NCBI GenBank assembly: GCA_002412775.1
Contig: DHVT01000026.1
Coordinates: 111,819 to 175,818, forward strand
Reading direction: 5' to 3'
Length of the DNA stretch: 64,000 nucleotides
Source of the DNA: Firmicutes bacterium UBA5201
GTDB taxonomy: Bacteria > Bacillota > Clostridia > Peptostreptococcales > Acidaminobacteraceae
The notes under the pieces were generated by a model. That model ran no database searches. It saw only the letters and a program-made list of their open reading frames with translations, and was not told the DNA's origin. The position numbers and the translations under genes are program-made. Positions 43,596 to 53,360 of this stretch are shown one piece after another. Position 1 is the first letter of the stretch. Every line of letters begins with the position of its first letter.

Positions 43596-45365
43596 ATGAT
43601 TAATAACCAATTCGAAATTATAAGCCAAAAAAGAGTTCAGACACTTTACCGAGTATCCACCAAGAAACAAGTCATCAGTGATGATCTTCCCCTTCAGAAA
43701 ACTGCTTGTCGGAACTTTATCGAAAATAAAGGATGGAAGCTCATCAAGGAATACACTGAACTAGGCATTTCCGGTTATAAGAAATCTGCCGCCAGTAGAG
43801 ACCAACTGCAGCTATTGATTCAAGATGCGGAAAATGGATTATTTGATGTTTTGTTGGTATTTATGTTTGATCGGCTGGGTCGAAAAGGTGATGAGTCCCC
43901 TCAGATTCTTCAAAGATTCATTGACCTGGGGATTGAAGTTTGGTCCGTTAATGAAGGACAACAGAAAATCGACCAACATGTCGACAAGCTCAACAATTAT
44001 ATCCGTTTCTGGCAGGCAGAAGGTGAAAGTTTGAAGACCTCTCAACGTGTTATGGAGAGTCATGTTCAAATGGTCAAGCAAGGCATTTATAGAGGCGGTG
44101 CTGCTCCTTACGGCTACGAATTGATAGCATCTGATATATATAATCGGAAAAACATAAATCTTCGTAAAATGATACAAAACCCGGCAGAAACACAAGTCGT
44201 AAAGGACATGTATAGATTGGCTTATGAGGAAGGATATGGGGGCGTTAGAATTTCATTTTGGTTAAACGAACATAAAGTTCCCTCTAGAAAGGGCAACGGA
44301 TGGCGCGCCGCTGTTGTCAACAAAATCCTCAGAAACCCTATTTACAAGGGCTACTTGACGTTTAATAAAACATCATCAACCAATGACAAGCATTTAATGA
44401 ACCCTTTCGATCAATGGGTTTTTTCAGAGAGTCAAAATCCGGACTGGACTATAATTGATGAAGTCCTCTGGAATGAACTTCAGGAAATGAGAAGTGCTAA
44501 GAATCCAAAGTTTAATAAAACACTATCAGAAAATATTGATATTGAGGTGAAATATGCTTTCGATAAAGGCATAACCAAAAGTCCACTTCTGTTTGTCTCC
44601 ATGATCAAATGTGGGCACTGTGGTCATCCGCTCACAACTACTTATCAACAAAAAAAATACACCGCTAAAAGTGGCAAAGTTACATTGACTAAAAAAGCCC
44701 TTTATCGATGCTCAGGAAAAACACAAAGTGTTGCCAAATGTAATGGACAAACCATTTACAATAAAAAGCGGCTTGAGAGTGCAATTCTGAGAGAAGTTTT
44801 TAACTATATCAGTCAACTGAGACATATGAATCTGGATGAAGAAATCATCAAGCTGAATGGTGAACATTTTGACCGTGATCTGAACGCTTTGAATGGACAC
44901 CAAGAATTACTAATGAAATCAAATATCGAACTGAATGCTTTAACATCTGAAATAACAAAATCACTTACAGGAAATAGTCCTTTTGAGCCAGAAATACTTG
45001 CTGATTTAATCTCCAAAAAAAAGAATGAAGTCTCACGATACAAAACTGAAGTTGACCGGATTGAGAAAATTCTCGGTCAAAAGGAGATCGAAGCATCCGA
45101 TTTGATTGAGCTTCAAACAAGCATACCTATTTGGCGTGAAGTTTTTGAAGCAGCATCCATTGACAAACAGAAGATGATGTTGACAAAGATCATTGATCTC
45201 ATCAGAGTTTTCAAGGATCACGTAGAAATTGACATCGATTTTTCCATACAAGAGTTTATAAAAAGTTCGTCCAAATTGGGGTCGTGTAATAGGCTCCAAT
45301 GGGAGAGTACCAGGCTGGCAGTCTGGGTGTTGTGGGTTCGAGCCCCATCATCTCCACCAATTTAA
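43596..45365 (+). CDS. Large serine recombinase (site-specific integrase of island B)
   Basis: The 589-residue protein has the resolvase domain (TLYRVSTKKQ with catalytic Ser about 21, GISGYKKSAASRDQLQLL, VFMFDRLGRKGDES), the recombinase domain (GGAAPYGYEL, GWRAAVVNKILRNPIYKGYL), a zinc ribbon (MIKCGHCGHPLTTTY, YRCSGK) and a coiled-coil C-terminal part ending near KMMLTKIIDLIRVFKDHVEIDIDF. The last ~22 residues (LQWESTRLAVWVLWVRAPSSPPI) are read from the tRNA-Ala repeat, and the stop codon lies just past it. RBS GGAGG. No inactivating change is seen. Confidence 0.93.
   Translation: MINNQFEIISQKRVQTLYRVSTKKQVISDDLPLQKTACRNFIENKGWKLIKEYTELGISGYKKSAASRDQLQLLIQDAENGLFDVLLVFMFDRLGRKGDESPQILQRFIDLGIEVWSVNEGQQKIDQHVDKLNNYIRFWQAEGESLKTSQRVMESHVQMVKQGIYRGGAAPYGYELIASDIYNRKNINLRKMIQNPAETQVVKDMYRLAYEEGYGGVRISFWLNEHKVPSRKGNGWRAAVVNKILRNPIYKGYLTFNKTSSTNDKHLMNPFDQWVFSESQNPDWTIIDEVLWNELQEMRSAKNPKFNKTLSENIDIEVKYAFDKGITKSPLLFVSMIKCGHCGHPLTTTYQQKKYTAKSGKVTLTKKALYRCSGKTQSVAKCNGQTIYNKKRLESAILREVFNYISQLRHMNLDEEIIKLNGEHFDRDLNALNGHQELLMKSNIELNALTSEITKSLTGNSPFEPEILADLISKKKNEVSRYKTEVDRIEKILGQKEIEASDLIELQTSIPIWREVFEAASIDKQKMMLTKIIDLIRVFKDHVEIDIDFSIQEFIKSSSKLGSCNRLQWESTRLAVWVLWVRAPSSPPI
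45297..45361 (+). repeat. Direct repeat copy 3 (right attachment site)
   Basis: All 65 bases are identical to 13206-13270 in tRNA-Ala. It lies within the 3' end of the recombinase gene. The perfect identity, against the decayed copy 2, suggests a recent or selected event. Confidence 0.85.
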
Positions 45366-45404
45366 AAAAACACCTTGTAACCAATGGTTATAGGGTGTTT
45401 TTTT
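45364..45404 (+). terminator. Terminator, copy 3 of the tRNA-Ala terminator family
   Basis: AAAAAAACACC pairs with GGTGTTTTTTT around GTAAC/GGTTA. It overlaps the recombinase stop and would end its transcript. Confidence 0.8.
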
Positions 45405-45728
45405 GTTGTATAATCGTAGTCACTGCATGTTTTAAGTAACCGTTGCAAATATATAATCATCTTCATTTAGATAGGATATTGTGTTTATTAGTAGTTTGAT
45501 TCATAAAGTATAGGTTGACTCGTTTCCGCATACTAAATAACACAATACTCAAATGTGAATACTGGGCATACTCTATTAATATGTGTTGAGTAAGGAGTAT
45601 GAAAAATGTTAAAATGTAGAAACAACTACTTGAACTCATCGTTGCATCTGCGAAAACAGCTAAATTTAATGACTTTCAAGAAACGGCGTGGAATTTAGGT
45701 TATAGATTACTTTAAGGAGAAAGACATT
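45405..45728 (+). other. Intergenic region with a possible peptide-gene remnant
   Basis: No complete gene. A frame reading QLLELIVASAKTAKFNDFQETAWNLGYRLL and ending at TAA just before the next RBS has a stop in place of a start region; it may be a remnant. TTGACT near 45513 could be a -35 element for the following gene. Confidence 0.35.
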
Positions 45729-47390
45729 ATGAATGATCCTGTGTTTATTTTAGGTGTAATTGTTTTTCATCTTATTTTTATATCGGTGTTTTCGTATCTC
45801 TATATTTTGGAAAAGAAAAAGTATATTCTGCTATGGTCTCTTTCTTGGGTTTTCTTCTTACTGTCCAGCATTTTTGTAGGCGCTAACCTTCATACAGAGA
45901 TTTTTTTAATTCTTGTGTTGTTTGAGAAGGTTTTTAGTCTGTTAGGAGTTTATCTCATCAGTCAGGGATCCTTTTTGTTTTTTCGCAAAAAACTATCAAA
46001 ACTCATAAATATTACTTCGACTATATGTTTATCTTTACTTATCATCGCGTATCTTATAAATCTCAACTCTTTTTACTTTGATGTTACTAATGCACTATTC
46101 TCAACATGCGTTCTTATTTATGCAGGCTATTCATCTTTACGATTTGAATATGTTAAAAGTGGCGTTCGTCATTTAATTGGCTGGATATTTTTTCTTTGGG
46201 GATTTAGTACTTCGTTGTTTTTGCTCAGTTATTTTTATGGAGAGGTAATTATCACAGTTGCCTATACCTTAATGGGGCCCTCTGCTATTGCAGCGTCTAT
46301 AACTCTCTTGTTAGCCTATTTTTTGCATACACGTGAATATCGAAATACCTTAGATGAAAAAATCCGCTATATCAATATGTATGATTCTTTAACGGAAGTT
46401 TATAACCGGAGTTACTGTGAGTTGTTGATAGAGCAATTGGAACAAGAGCTACAACTGCCTGTTAGTATTGTGTTTGGAGATCTTAATAATTTAAAGCTTA
46501 TAAATGATATCTTTGGTCATCATACTGGGGATGATATGATTATAAGAACCGCAGATATTATAAAGAGAGCTACTATGCAAACCAATGGAGTTATAGTCTC
46601 CAGATGGGGTGGTGACGAGTTTATCATCATTCTTCCAAATACAAATCGTAACCAGGCCCAAGCCATGATCCAAAAGATTAAGAGTTTGACTGATGCATGT
46701 AGGACGGATAGTTTTCCTTTGGATATCTCGCTAGGAGTGGCGACTAAAGAGAGTTCTGAACAGTCTATTCAGCATGTTATAAAACTAGCGGATGCGTCTC
46801 TTTATACTAACAAGTTTAGAGAGAGCGCCCAGGCCAAAAAATCCATAGTTGAATATTTCATTAAGATTCTGTTTGACAATGAAATAGAATCGAAGCAACA
46901 TGCCACACGAGTCCAAGAATTAGCACTTATGATTTCTCGAGAGTTGAATCTTACTCAAGAACAACAAGAAGAGTTATCAATGGTGTCCTATTTCCATGAT
47001 ATAGGCAAAGTTTCCATCCCTAAAGAGATTTTGAATAAGTCGGAGGATTTAACATCAGATGAATGGTTGACAGTAAAAAGGCATTCAGAAATAGGCTACC
47101 GAATATTACAATCCTCCAGCGAGTATGCCCATATCTCTCGGGCGGTTCTTTCTCACCATGAGTTTTGGAATGGAAATGGTTATCCTCAAAATTTAAAAGG
47201 CGAAAAAATTCCTCTTATGGCAAGAATCACAGCAATTGCTGAAGCTTATGAAGAAATGACTCATTCTAAAATGTACAAAGTAGCGCTTACCAAAGAAGAG
47301 GCTTTAAAAGAGATCGAGAAAAACTCTGGAACACAGTTTGACCCGAATATAGCAAGAGTTTTTGTTGAAGCCATGTTAAAAAAGACTTAA
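45729..47390 (+). CDS. Membrane GGDEF and HD-GYP cyclic-di-GMP protein
   Basis: The 553-residue protein has about seven N-terminal TM segments (to ~205), a GGDEF domain (DSLTEVYNRSYCE, FGDLNNLKLINDIFGHHTGDD, RWGGDEFIIILP) and an HD-GYP domain (KQHATRVQELA, SYFHDIGKVSIPKEIL, SHHEFWNGNGYPQNLKGE, EMTHSKMYKVAL). The synthesis and degradation motifs both look intact, so its net activity is probably switched by the membrane sensor. RBS AAGGAGA. It stands directly outside the right attachment repeat. Confidence 0.92.
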   Translation: MNDPVFILGVIVFHLIFISVFSYLYILEKKKYILLWSLSWVFFLLSSIFVGANLHTEIFLILVLFEKVFSLLGVYLISQGSFLFFRKKLSKLINITSTICLSLLIIAYLINLNSFYFDVTNALFSTCVLIYAGYSSLRFEYVKSGVRHLIGWIFFLWGFSTSLFLLSYFYGEVIITVAYTLMGPSAIAASITLLLAYFLHTREYRNTLDEKIRYINMYDSLTEVYNRSYCELLIEQLEQELQLPVSIVFGDLNNLKLINDIFGHHTGDDMIIRTADIIKRATMQTNGVIVSRWGGDEFIIILPNTNRNQAQAMIQKIKSLTDACRTDSFPLDISLGVATKESSEQSIQHVIKLADASLYTNKFRESAQAKKSIVEYFIKILFDNEIESKQHATRVQELALMISRELNLTQEQQEELSMVSYFHDIGKVSIPKEILNKSEDLTSDEWLTVKRHSEIGYRILQSSSEYAHISRAVLSHHEFWNGNGYPQNLKGEKIPLMARITAIAEAYEEMTHSKMYKVALTKEEALKEIEKNSGTQFDPNIARVFVEAMLKKT

Positions 47391-47409
47391 GGGATGAAAT
47401 AATTTACAC

Positions 47410-47845
47410 AAAAGAAGAATCCATGCCGCTCTACCGTTGTAAACAAGACACTTAGCAATCCTATTTATAAAGGTTATATGGCGTTTGACAAGACGCGCAC
47501 CTCCATCACTTGATTTTACCCGGTCATCAAGACCTCGATTTGGTCATTGTGGTCATCCCCTAACTACCACTTACAAAATGGAAAAACCATCTAATTAAGA
47601 AAAGATTGGAAACCTCAATTTTGAACCAAGTCTTTACCTATCTGGACAAAATTCAAGAGGTTGATTTGGCGAATGAAGTGAAAAAAGCGAAATCGTTTTT
47701 TGTGGATGAAGGTAAAGCAGTACTTACCCAGTCTAAAAGAGCAAGAAACCAAAATTTCACAGACCGTTGATTCAAAGTCATACATTCCGAGTTGGAGCGA
47801 AGAGTTTGAGACGCTAAACAGCGACAAACAAAAAATGAAAAATAG
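47410..47845 (+). pseudogene. Third serine-recombinase remnant
   Basis: Fragments with frameshifts and gaps align to the intact gene: TVVNKTLSNPIYKGYMAFDKTRT, FGHCGHPLTTTY, and at the end PSWSEEFETLNSDKQKM. The N-terminal half is missing. No tRNA repeat follows, but a terminator of the same family lies at 49330. Confidence 0.75.
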
Positions 47846-47861
47846 ATAGATAGTAATGAAG

Positions 47862-47896
47862 AAAAGGGGTGTACTTTGATGTACAGCCCCTTTTTT
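47862..47896 (-). terminator. Terminator of the lipoprotein gene
   Basis: GGGGCTGTAC and GTACACCCC pair with one bulge around ATCAAA on the minus strand, with T-rich sequence after. Confidence 0.7.
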
Positions 47897-49254
47897 CACG
47901 GTGATTCTAAGTTGAGTAATTCTCCAGTCTCTATGTTGAGATAAATCGCATCATCTGAGTTTCTATCAAATGCGATTCGGTAAAAGCCCTCTTTTACAAA
48001 CAAATCTTCTGCATTCAAAGGTGAAATGTAGTGTTCTGATACGGAGAATGTCTGTATTGTTCTCTTTGTGCGCCCATCGAAAACTTTCCACATCAAATTT
48101 TCCGAATTTAGTTCATCGCGCGTTCCCGTTGCATAGACAACATAATCCCCTAAGATGTTGACAGTGAACTCAAACACGGTCGGAAGATTGCTTTGAGACA
48201 TGGGCGGGTTTGGTCGAAATTGATCGATGAGGGTCCAGTTTCGATTCTTGAACCAATATACTTCTATGATAGGTTCTCCTTGATCATCCACCGTGTTGCA
48301 CTCTAGTATGCTCCCCTCACCATGATATGGTGTCGGTGCGCCTACATAGTAAATGGATGAAAATAGTTTCGGGGCTTTTATACTGAAGCGCTTTAAGACA
48401 TTGCCATTCAAATCCAGAATTATATGAATGAGTTCGGGCGATGTCAGCGAGCTTGAGGAACTAGGATTTGCAACGAGCAACCATTCCGAAGAATAACGAT
48501 CGAATGCCATAGGCAGTGCAAAGTCAAAGCCTTCTCGTTCTGCGAGTCCGCTCATAACCGTTGTTTTATGTTCGGGATAAGGCCCGTTTAATCCGTCAAT
48601 ATAGGCATAGCTCACAAGTTGATCTTCATGTCCGACGAAGAATTCACCTGTTTCACCCTTCATCATCCATGTGGTTTGAACCGGTCCAAACCCTTCGATG
48701 TAGTAAGAAATCCTATAATCTTCTGAATTCTCACCTTGTGTGATGACTTTCAGCGCATCAAACGTCTCATTTCCGATTGTGAATGAATCCTTCTCAAGAA
48801 TTGCTTTATTCATAAGTGGCTGTCCGTCATAGTTTTTTGTTTCCCATTTGTGTTTTGTATATCTGTTTGAAGCGTCAAATGATTCATCTGACCTTCTTGT
48901 GACCGTTTCGGTGTAATCCATATCCCAAAAGGCATCAAGTGAGCCGAAATCACCGGCTTCATTTCCTTCGCTCAAGATTGCAAATCCGTCATTAATCTGG
49001 TAAACAGCGTAAGTGGCTCCACCCGTGCTTAGAACTTTTCGTTGCATCCAAGTGTCGTTTAGGATATCGATGATGATCATGTGACCTTCATTTTCGTAAC
49101 CACCTGTAAAATATTGAACCATGGTGCGATTGGGTTGATAGAGGCTCCAATCGATAAGCGGCTCATTTTCAATAATGGTTTGTTTTGTACAACCCGTCAC
49201 GATCAAAACAAGTGTGAGCTGTAACAAAAAAATTAAAGTAGTGTAGCGTTTCAT
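47896..49254 (-). CDS. Lipoprotein of unknown function
   Basis: The 452-residue precursor starts MKRYTTLIFLLQLTLVLIV and has a lipobox ending in Cys (VTGC), so it should be lipid-anchored outside the membrane. The rest is rich in short beta-like segments with repeated Trp, Tyr and Asp (for example DYVVYATGTRD, GFYRIAFDRNSDDAIY), which hints at a beta-propeller, but I recognise no family. ATG 49254 with AGAGGGG upstream; a TTG one codon earlier is also possible. It lies alone between two terminators. Confidence 0.75.
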   Translation of the reverse strand: MKRYTTLIFLLQLTLVLIVTGCTKQTIIENEPLIDWSLYQPNRTMVQYFTGGYENEGHMIIIDILNDTWMQRKVLSTGGATYAVYQINDGFAILSEGNEAGDFGSLDAFWDMDYTETVTRRSDESFDASNRYTKHKWETKNYDGQPLMNKAILEKDSFTIGNETFDALKVITQGENSEDYRISYYIEGFGPVQTTWMMKGETGEFFVGHEDQLVSYAYIDGLNGPYPEHKTTVMSGLAEREGFDFALPMAFDRYSSEWLLVANPSSSSSLTSPELIHIILDLNGNVLKRFSIKAPKLFSSIYYVGAPTPYHGEGSILECNTVDDQGEPIIEVYWFKNRNWTLIDQFRPNPPMSQSNLPTVFEFTVNILGDYVVYATGTRDELNSENLMWKVFDGRTKRTIQTFSVSEHYISPLNAEDLFVKEGFYRIAFDRNSDDAIYLNIETGELLNLESP

Positions 49255-49329
49255 CAAACCCCTCTTTTCATTTTCTTTGAGATTATTATATCACAATGAA
49301 TTTGATACCTAAACTCCATGTCAACTTAC

Positions 49330-49371
49330 AAAAAAAACACCTTGTAACACGAATGGTCACAGGGTGTTTTT
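49330..49371. terminator. Terminator matching the tRNA-Ala terminator family (copy 4)
   Basis: AAAAACACCTTGTAACAC...GGGTGTTTTT differs from the tRNA-Ala terminator by only a few bases, though no tRNA sequence precedes it. It is bidirectional and overlaps the last codons of the PAS-GGDEF gene on the minus strand. Confidence 0.75.
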
Positions 49372-50976
49372 ATTGATGTTTATATAGGATTCCACTCTTT
49401 TGGGATTGTTTTGGATCCGTCGTGTTTTCTTTTCTTCATACATTTGATCATCCGCGGCAGAGATCAAATCATCTACAGTATTTCCATTTTCAGGGTAGTG
49501 TGCCACGCCAAGGCTAACAATGATGTTCAGCTGATGTCCATTGATGTCGAAGGGCTCGGATAGATGGGTTCTTATATTTTCCAATTGTATTGCAACCTGC
49601 TCGGGAGTCAGGTGATCCATCAGAATCAAGAATTCATCTCCACCAATGCGAGAGACATAACCGTCTAAACCCAGTGCCAGTTTCAAGCGGTTTGCCACAG
49701 CAACGAGCAGAAGATCTCCGGTTTCATGACCGTAGGTGTCGTTGACTTGCTTGAACTGGTCCAAGTCAATATAGACCAGTGAAAAAGACTGCTGAGGGCT
49801 CTTTTTTATTTGTTTTGGGTCTAATCGGTAGTTAATCTCATCATAGATGAATTTTCGGCTATAGAGACCTGTGAGAGCATCCGTGTTTAGAAGGACCTTA
49901 AGGCTGTTGAGTGCTTCCTCTTCCACTCGGATGTCCCTATACATCGCGAAAAAGCCTTTTACTTCTCCACCAATGAGTACCGGACAGCCGACAGCTTCCA
50001 CATCAAGCAATGTGCCATCTTTATGGTGACGTTTGGTTTTCTCTATCATGGTTTGATTGTTTAGAATCACAGCTTTGAATAAACTTGCTTCCTTTTCAAA
50101 TATTTTTGGAACAACCAACTGATTGATGTGTGCTCTAATAGCTTCAGATCGTGTATAACCGAAAAGTTCCTCAAATTTGGCATTGATATCGAGTACAATT
50201 TCATTTTCATCTAAAATAGCCGTTGGAAATAGTGACCGATTAAAAAGTTGTTCTAGAAATTCTTCTTTTTCATGGAGCAATTTTTCAGTCTTTTTGGCAT
50301 GAGTGATGTCTTGGTAAATGACATAATTGCCCTTGGTTCGTTTATCGATGATTACCGGGTATGCAACCACGTGAACATCTATTTTTTTGTGGTCTTTGGT
50401 TTGGCGCTCGACGTTTACTTCCACCCGTTCTTGAGCGAGTACTCTTTGAAAAAGCGCTTCGGCTTCCTCAAGGTCTTTACCGGGCACAATTAAGGCATCA
50501 ATATTACGGCCGATGCTTTCAATCCTTGTATACCCAAATAGATCTGAAAATGCATTGTTGGTGTCCACTACTTTTCCAACGTTGTCAAGAATCACAATCG
50601 CATCTGGCGAATTGTTGAACAATTCCCGGTTATAGGCAGAAACAAAAGTGATTTCATCGTATAGGGACTGGTCGTCTACTGATTTCAATTCAATGAGGTA
50701 AATCTTTTCTAACTCATTTAGAGGAATAAGCGATATTTCAAGAAGCAAGGTGTTCCCTTGTAAATCAGGTATGCTCTTGTGTTGGGTAGATAGTCCTTCA
50801 TTCAGGATCTCCTCAACAAGTTGACGCAAAGATGGATACTGTTGGGCCGCATGGAGGTCTGCAATTTTAAGCAGATCCAACAAAGACTTGTTACAGTCAA
50901 TGAGCGATTGAGGACTAGATATAATCACTGGGCTTTTAATGTTGTCAAATATTTTTTGATAAAGATATAGATCCAT
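49357..50976 (-). CDS. PAS-PAS-GGDEF diguanylate cyclase
   Basis: A 539-residue soluble protein. An N-terminal PAS-like region (MDLYLYQKIFDNIKSPVII) is followed by two clear PAS domains (NSPDAIVILDNVGKVVDTNNAF and SLFPTAILDENEIVLDINAKFEELFGYTR, each with a PAC end such as YVIYQDITHAKK) and a GGDEF domain (DALTGLYSRKF, YIDLDQFKQVNDTYGHETGD, RIGGDEFLILMD). The PAS domains probably sense a redox or small-molecule signal. The last codons and stop lie within the terminator. RBS AAGGAG. Confidence 0.92.
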   Translation of the reverse strand: MDLYLYQKIFDNIKSPVIISSPQSLIDCNKSLLDLLKIADLHAAQQYPSLRQLVEEILNEGLSTQHKSIPDLQGNTLLLEISLIPLNELEKIYLIELKSVDDQSLYDEITFVSAYNRELFNNSPDAIVILDNVGKVVDTNNAFSDLFGYTRIESIGRNIDALIVPGKDLEEAEALFQRVLAQERVEVNVERQTKDHKKIDVHVVAYPVIIDKRTKGNYVIYQDITHAKKTEKLLHEKEEFLEQLFNRSLFPTAILDENEIVLDINAKFEELFGYTRSEAIRAHINQLVVPKIFEKEASLFKAVILNNQTMIEKTKRHHKDGTLLDVEAVGCPVLIGGEVKGFFAMYRDIRVEEEALNSLKVLLNTDALTGLYSRKFIYDEINYRLDPKQIKKSPQQSFSLVYIDLDQFKQVNDTYGHETGDLLLVAVANRLKLALGLDGYVSRIGGDEFLILMDHLTPEQVAIQLENIRTHLSEPFDINGHQLNIIVSLGVAHYPENGNTVDDLISAADDQMYEEKKTRRIQNNPKRVESYININKNTL

Positions 50977-51023
50977 TCAAGGGCTCCTTCAAAAATATAT
51001 TTTTTTCAATTATTCATAGCTCA

Positions 51024-53339
51024 TCAAACCAGATATTTTTCCTCGAAGACCTCTTTCGGAAGCGGTCTGCTGAAATAATACCCCTGGATGGCATCGCAAC
51101 CCAAGGTTCTTAAGATATTCAGTTGCTCCTCCGTCTCCACGCCTTCTGCAACAGTAAGCAATCCCATCCCTTTGGCCATCAGAATGATTGCTTTGATGAT
51201 CAATCGCTCTTCACTGTTTTCAACGATATGGTCAATCAATTCCTTGGCGATTTTAAGTTGGTCGATATCAAAACGCTTGATATAACTCAACGAGGAATAG
51301 CCTGTTCCGAAATCGTCAATGGATATTTGAACGCCCAGTCCTGACAATGCTGTAAAAGTCTCCTCCATCAGCACACCGGAATTCATCGCACTCGTTTCCG
51401 TGATTTCGAAATCGATCCAAGCGGGATCTACGCTATGCTCGACGAGTTTGATCTGAATATACGGAAAGAAATCTATACTGTCAAATTGAAGCGGAGACAA
51501 ATTGATTCCCATTTTAAGCTGGAGCCCATACAATGTGTTCCATTGTGTGATTTGATTAAACGCTTTATCAATGACCCATTTACCAATCTTGATGATAATG
51601 TCCGTTTCCTCGGCTATTTGAATGAACTCCATAGGCGATACCGACCCAAGTTCCGGGCTGTTCCATCTCAAAAGCGCCTCTAGACCTATAATCCTTGACC
51701 CTTCCGAGACGAATTGAGGCTGATAATGAAGTTCGAATTCTTGTTCAAAATCTATGGTTTTGAGCAGCAACTCAATTTTGTTTTTTCTTTCGACATACGC
51801 ACCATGCTGTGCGCTGTAGAACATGCATTTATTGTCTCCCTGCCCCTTTTTGGCCTGATACATGGCGAGATCCGAATATTTCACCAAGACTTCCCTTTCT
51901 TGTGAATCATAAGGATATCTAGCGATTCCGATGCTGACGCCCACCTCGAAGACATAGTTGTCAATGAAAATGCGGTCCCTGAACAATTGGAGCAGTTGTT
52001 TGCAGATCTCTTCAGTTTCTTTTTTACTGTCCTCATCATGGTGAATGTGAATCAGGGCAAACTCATCGCCACCGATTCTAGCCACAATGCGATCGGAAGT
52101 CTGCCACGAGTCGAACCGGACAGAAAGCGCTTTGAGCACACGATCCCCCATGTCATGACCATGAATGTCATTGATGATCTTGAAATGGTCCAGATCCATA
52201 TAATATATGGAAAACTCACATTGAGCTCCTGCAATGAGTTCATCCAGCTTGTTGATGAAAAATCTTCGGTTGTTCATGCCTGTCAATGGGTCCAAATCCG
52301 CGGATTTTTCCAGTTTCTCGTTCGCTTTTCTGAGTGCTTTGGTTCTGGTCTCGATGATTGCCTCAAGTTTTTCATTCAAAAGACGTTCTTTATCCAGCAA
52401 ATGCTCATTTCTGATAAACAGTTGAATGTATCCGCTGACAAACTCATAGAGCATCATAATGATCATCAATAACAGTAAAATAGAAAGTTCAAGAATCCCG
52501 GCAAAAACCATGGCAATAGGTATTCCCATAAAGAATAACAATCTGTAGGAATTGCCTGTATTCTGAGGTTCTTTGACAAAAGTCGGATTTTGCATCAAAT
52601 TGGGTCTGTGGATATCGTAAAGTGCGGCAATCCCAAACAACCCGATTGAGAAAATGTAAAAAATGTCAATCGCTGCGTTGGGCTGATATTCGCCGATTGT
52701 ATAGATGTAAATATAATAGAAATCCGTCAGAATGTAACCAAAGTAACCCAGAATGACAATTTTCATTGTCGTACTGATCTTGTTCACCCTGGCTGATGTG
52801 ATGAGGATGACCATGACAGCAAGTGCCGTAGCATCCGTGAGCACATAGGCAATAGTGGATACAAACTCATGGATGTTCATGGACCCGAAATCAAAATGGT
52901 CGATCAGGCTGTTCCAAAGTACCAATAGAACAGTCAAAAATACTGCCGCGGCATCCACCAACAACTGAAACCTATGCCATTTTTTCATATTGGTGAAAAA
53001 ATAACTGATCCCAGCCATCATGAGCATCGTATTGGGCAGAATATACATGTAGAGCAATAATACCGATTCCTCCGGATCCATACCGGAATAATTTGCCATC
53101 CACATCCAGATAAGATCTGAAAGCCCCCATGTGAGAGCAGTCATACCCAAAAAGAACCAACTCATCTTAAATACGGTGACTTGTCTTAAATTCAATAGAA
53201 TGATCAACGCAGTCGCCAAGGATACTATAGGAGCTGTTAGATTGCTCAAATATTGGTTATCCAGCAAAGCTGAAAGGAGGTATAACGCAATAGAAAGCAA
53301 CAGAACTGTACCGATCAAAACAAAACGCAATTTTTTCAC
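51024..53339 (-). CDS. Membrane GGDEF-EAL protein
   Basis: The 771-residue protein has about nine N-terminal TM segments to residue ~320, a coiled linker, a GGDEF domain (DPLTGMNNRRFF, YMDLDHFKIINDIHGHDMGD, ARIGGDEFALI) and an EAL domain (LHYQPQFV, IIGLEALLRWNSPE, ISIDDFGTGYSSLSYIKRF, AEGVETEEQLNIL, IQGYYFSRPLP). Both active sites look complete, and phosphodiesterase activity is likely. GTG start with GGTGGAG upstream. Confidence 0.92.
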   Translation of the reverse strand: MKKLRFVLIGTVLLLSIALYLLSALLDNQYLSNLTAPIVSLATALIILLNLRQVTVFKMSWFFLGMTALTWGLSDLIWMWMANYSGMDPEESVLLLYMYILPNTMLMMAGISYFFTNMKKWHRFQLLVDAAAVFLTVLLVLWNSLIDHFDFGSMNIHEFVSTIAYVLTDATALAVMVILITSARVNKISTTMKIVILGYFGYILTDFYYIYIYTIGEYQPNAAIDIFYIFSIGLFGIAALYDIHRPNLMQNPTFVKEPQNTGNSYRLLFFMGIPIAMVFAGILELSILLLLMIIMMLYEFVSGYIQLFIRNEHLLDKERLLNEKLEAIIETRTKALRKANEKLEKSADLDPLTGMNNRRFFINKLDELIAGAQCEFSIYYMDLDHFKIINDIHGHDMGDRVLKALSVRFDSWQTSDRIVARIGGDEFALIHIHHDEDSKKETEEICKQLLQLFRDRIFIDNYVFEVGVSIGIARYPYDSQEREVLVKYSDLAMYQAKKGQGDNKCMFYSAQHGAYVERKNKIELLLKTIDFEQEFELHYQPQFVSEGSRIIGLEALLRWNSPELGSVSPMEFIQIAEETDIIIKIGKWVIDKAFNQITQWNTLYGLQLKMGINLSPLQFDSIDFFPYIQIKLVEHSVDPAWIDFEITETSAMNSGVLMEETFTALSGLGVQISIDDFGTGYSSLSYIKRFDIDQLKIAKELIDHIVENSEERLIIKAIILMAKGMGLLTVAEGVETEEQLNILRTLGCDAIQGYYFSRPLPKEVFEEKYLV

Positions 53340-53360
53340 AGCTCCACCACCTCCCTAATC

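Noticed and set aside
45606..45716. Small gene before the GGDEF/HD-GYP gene
   Set aside because: The better-looking frame has a stop directly after ATG, and the other lacks a ribosome site and recognisable features.
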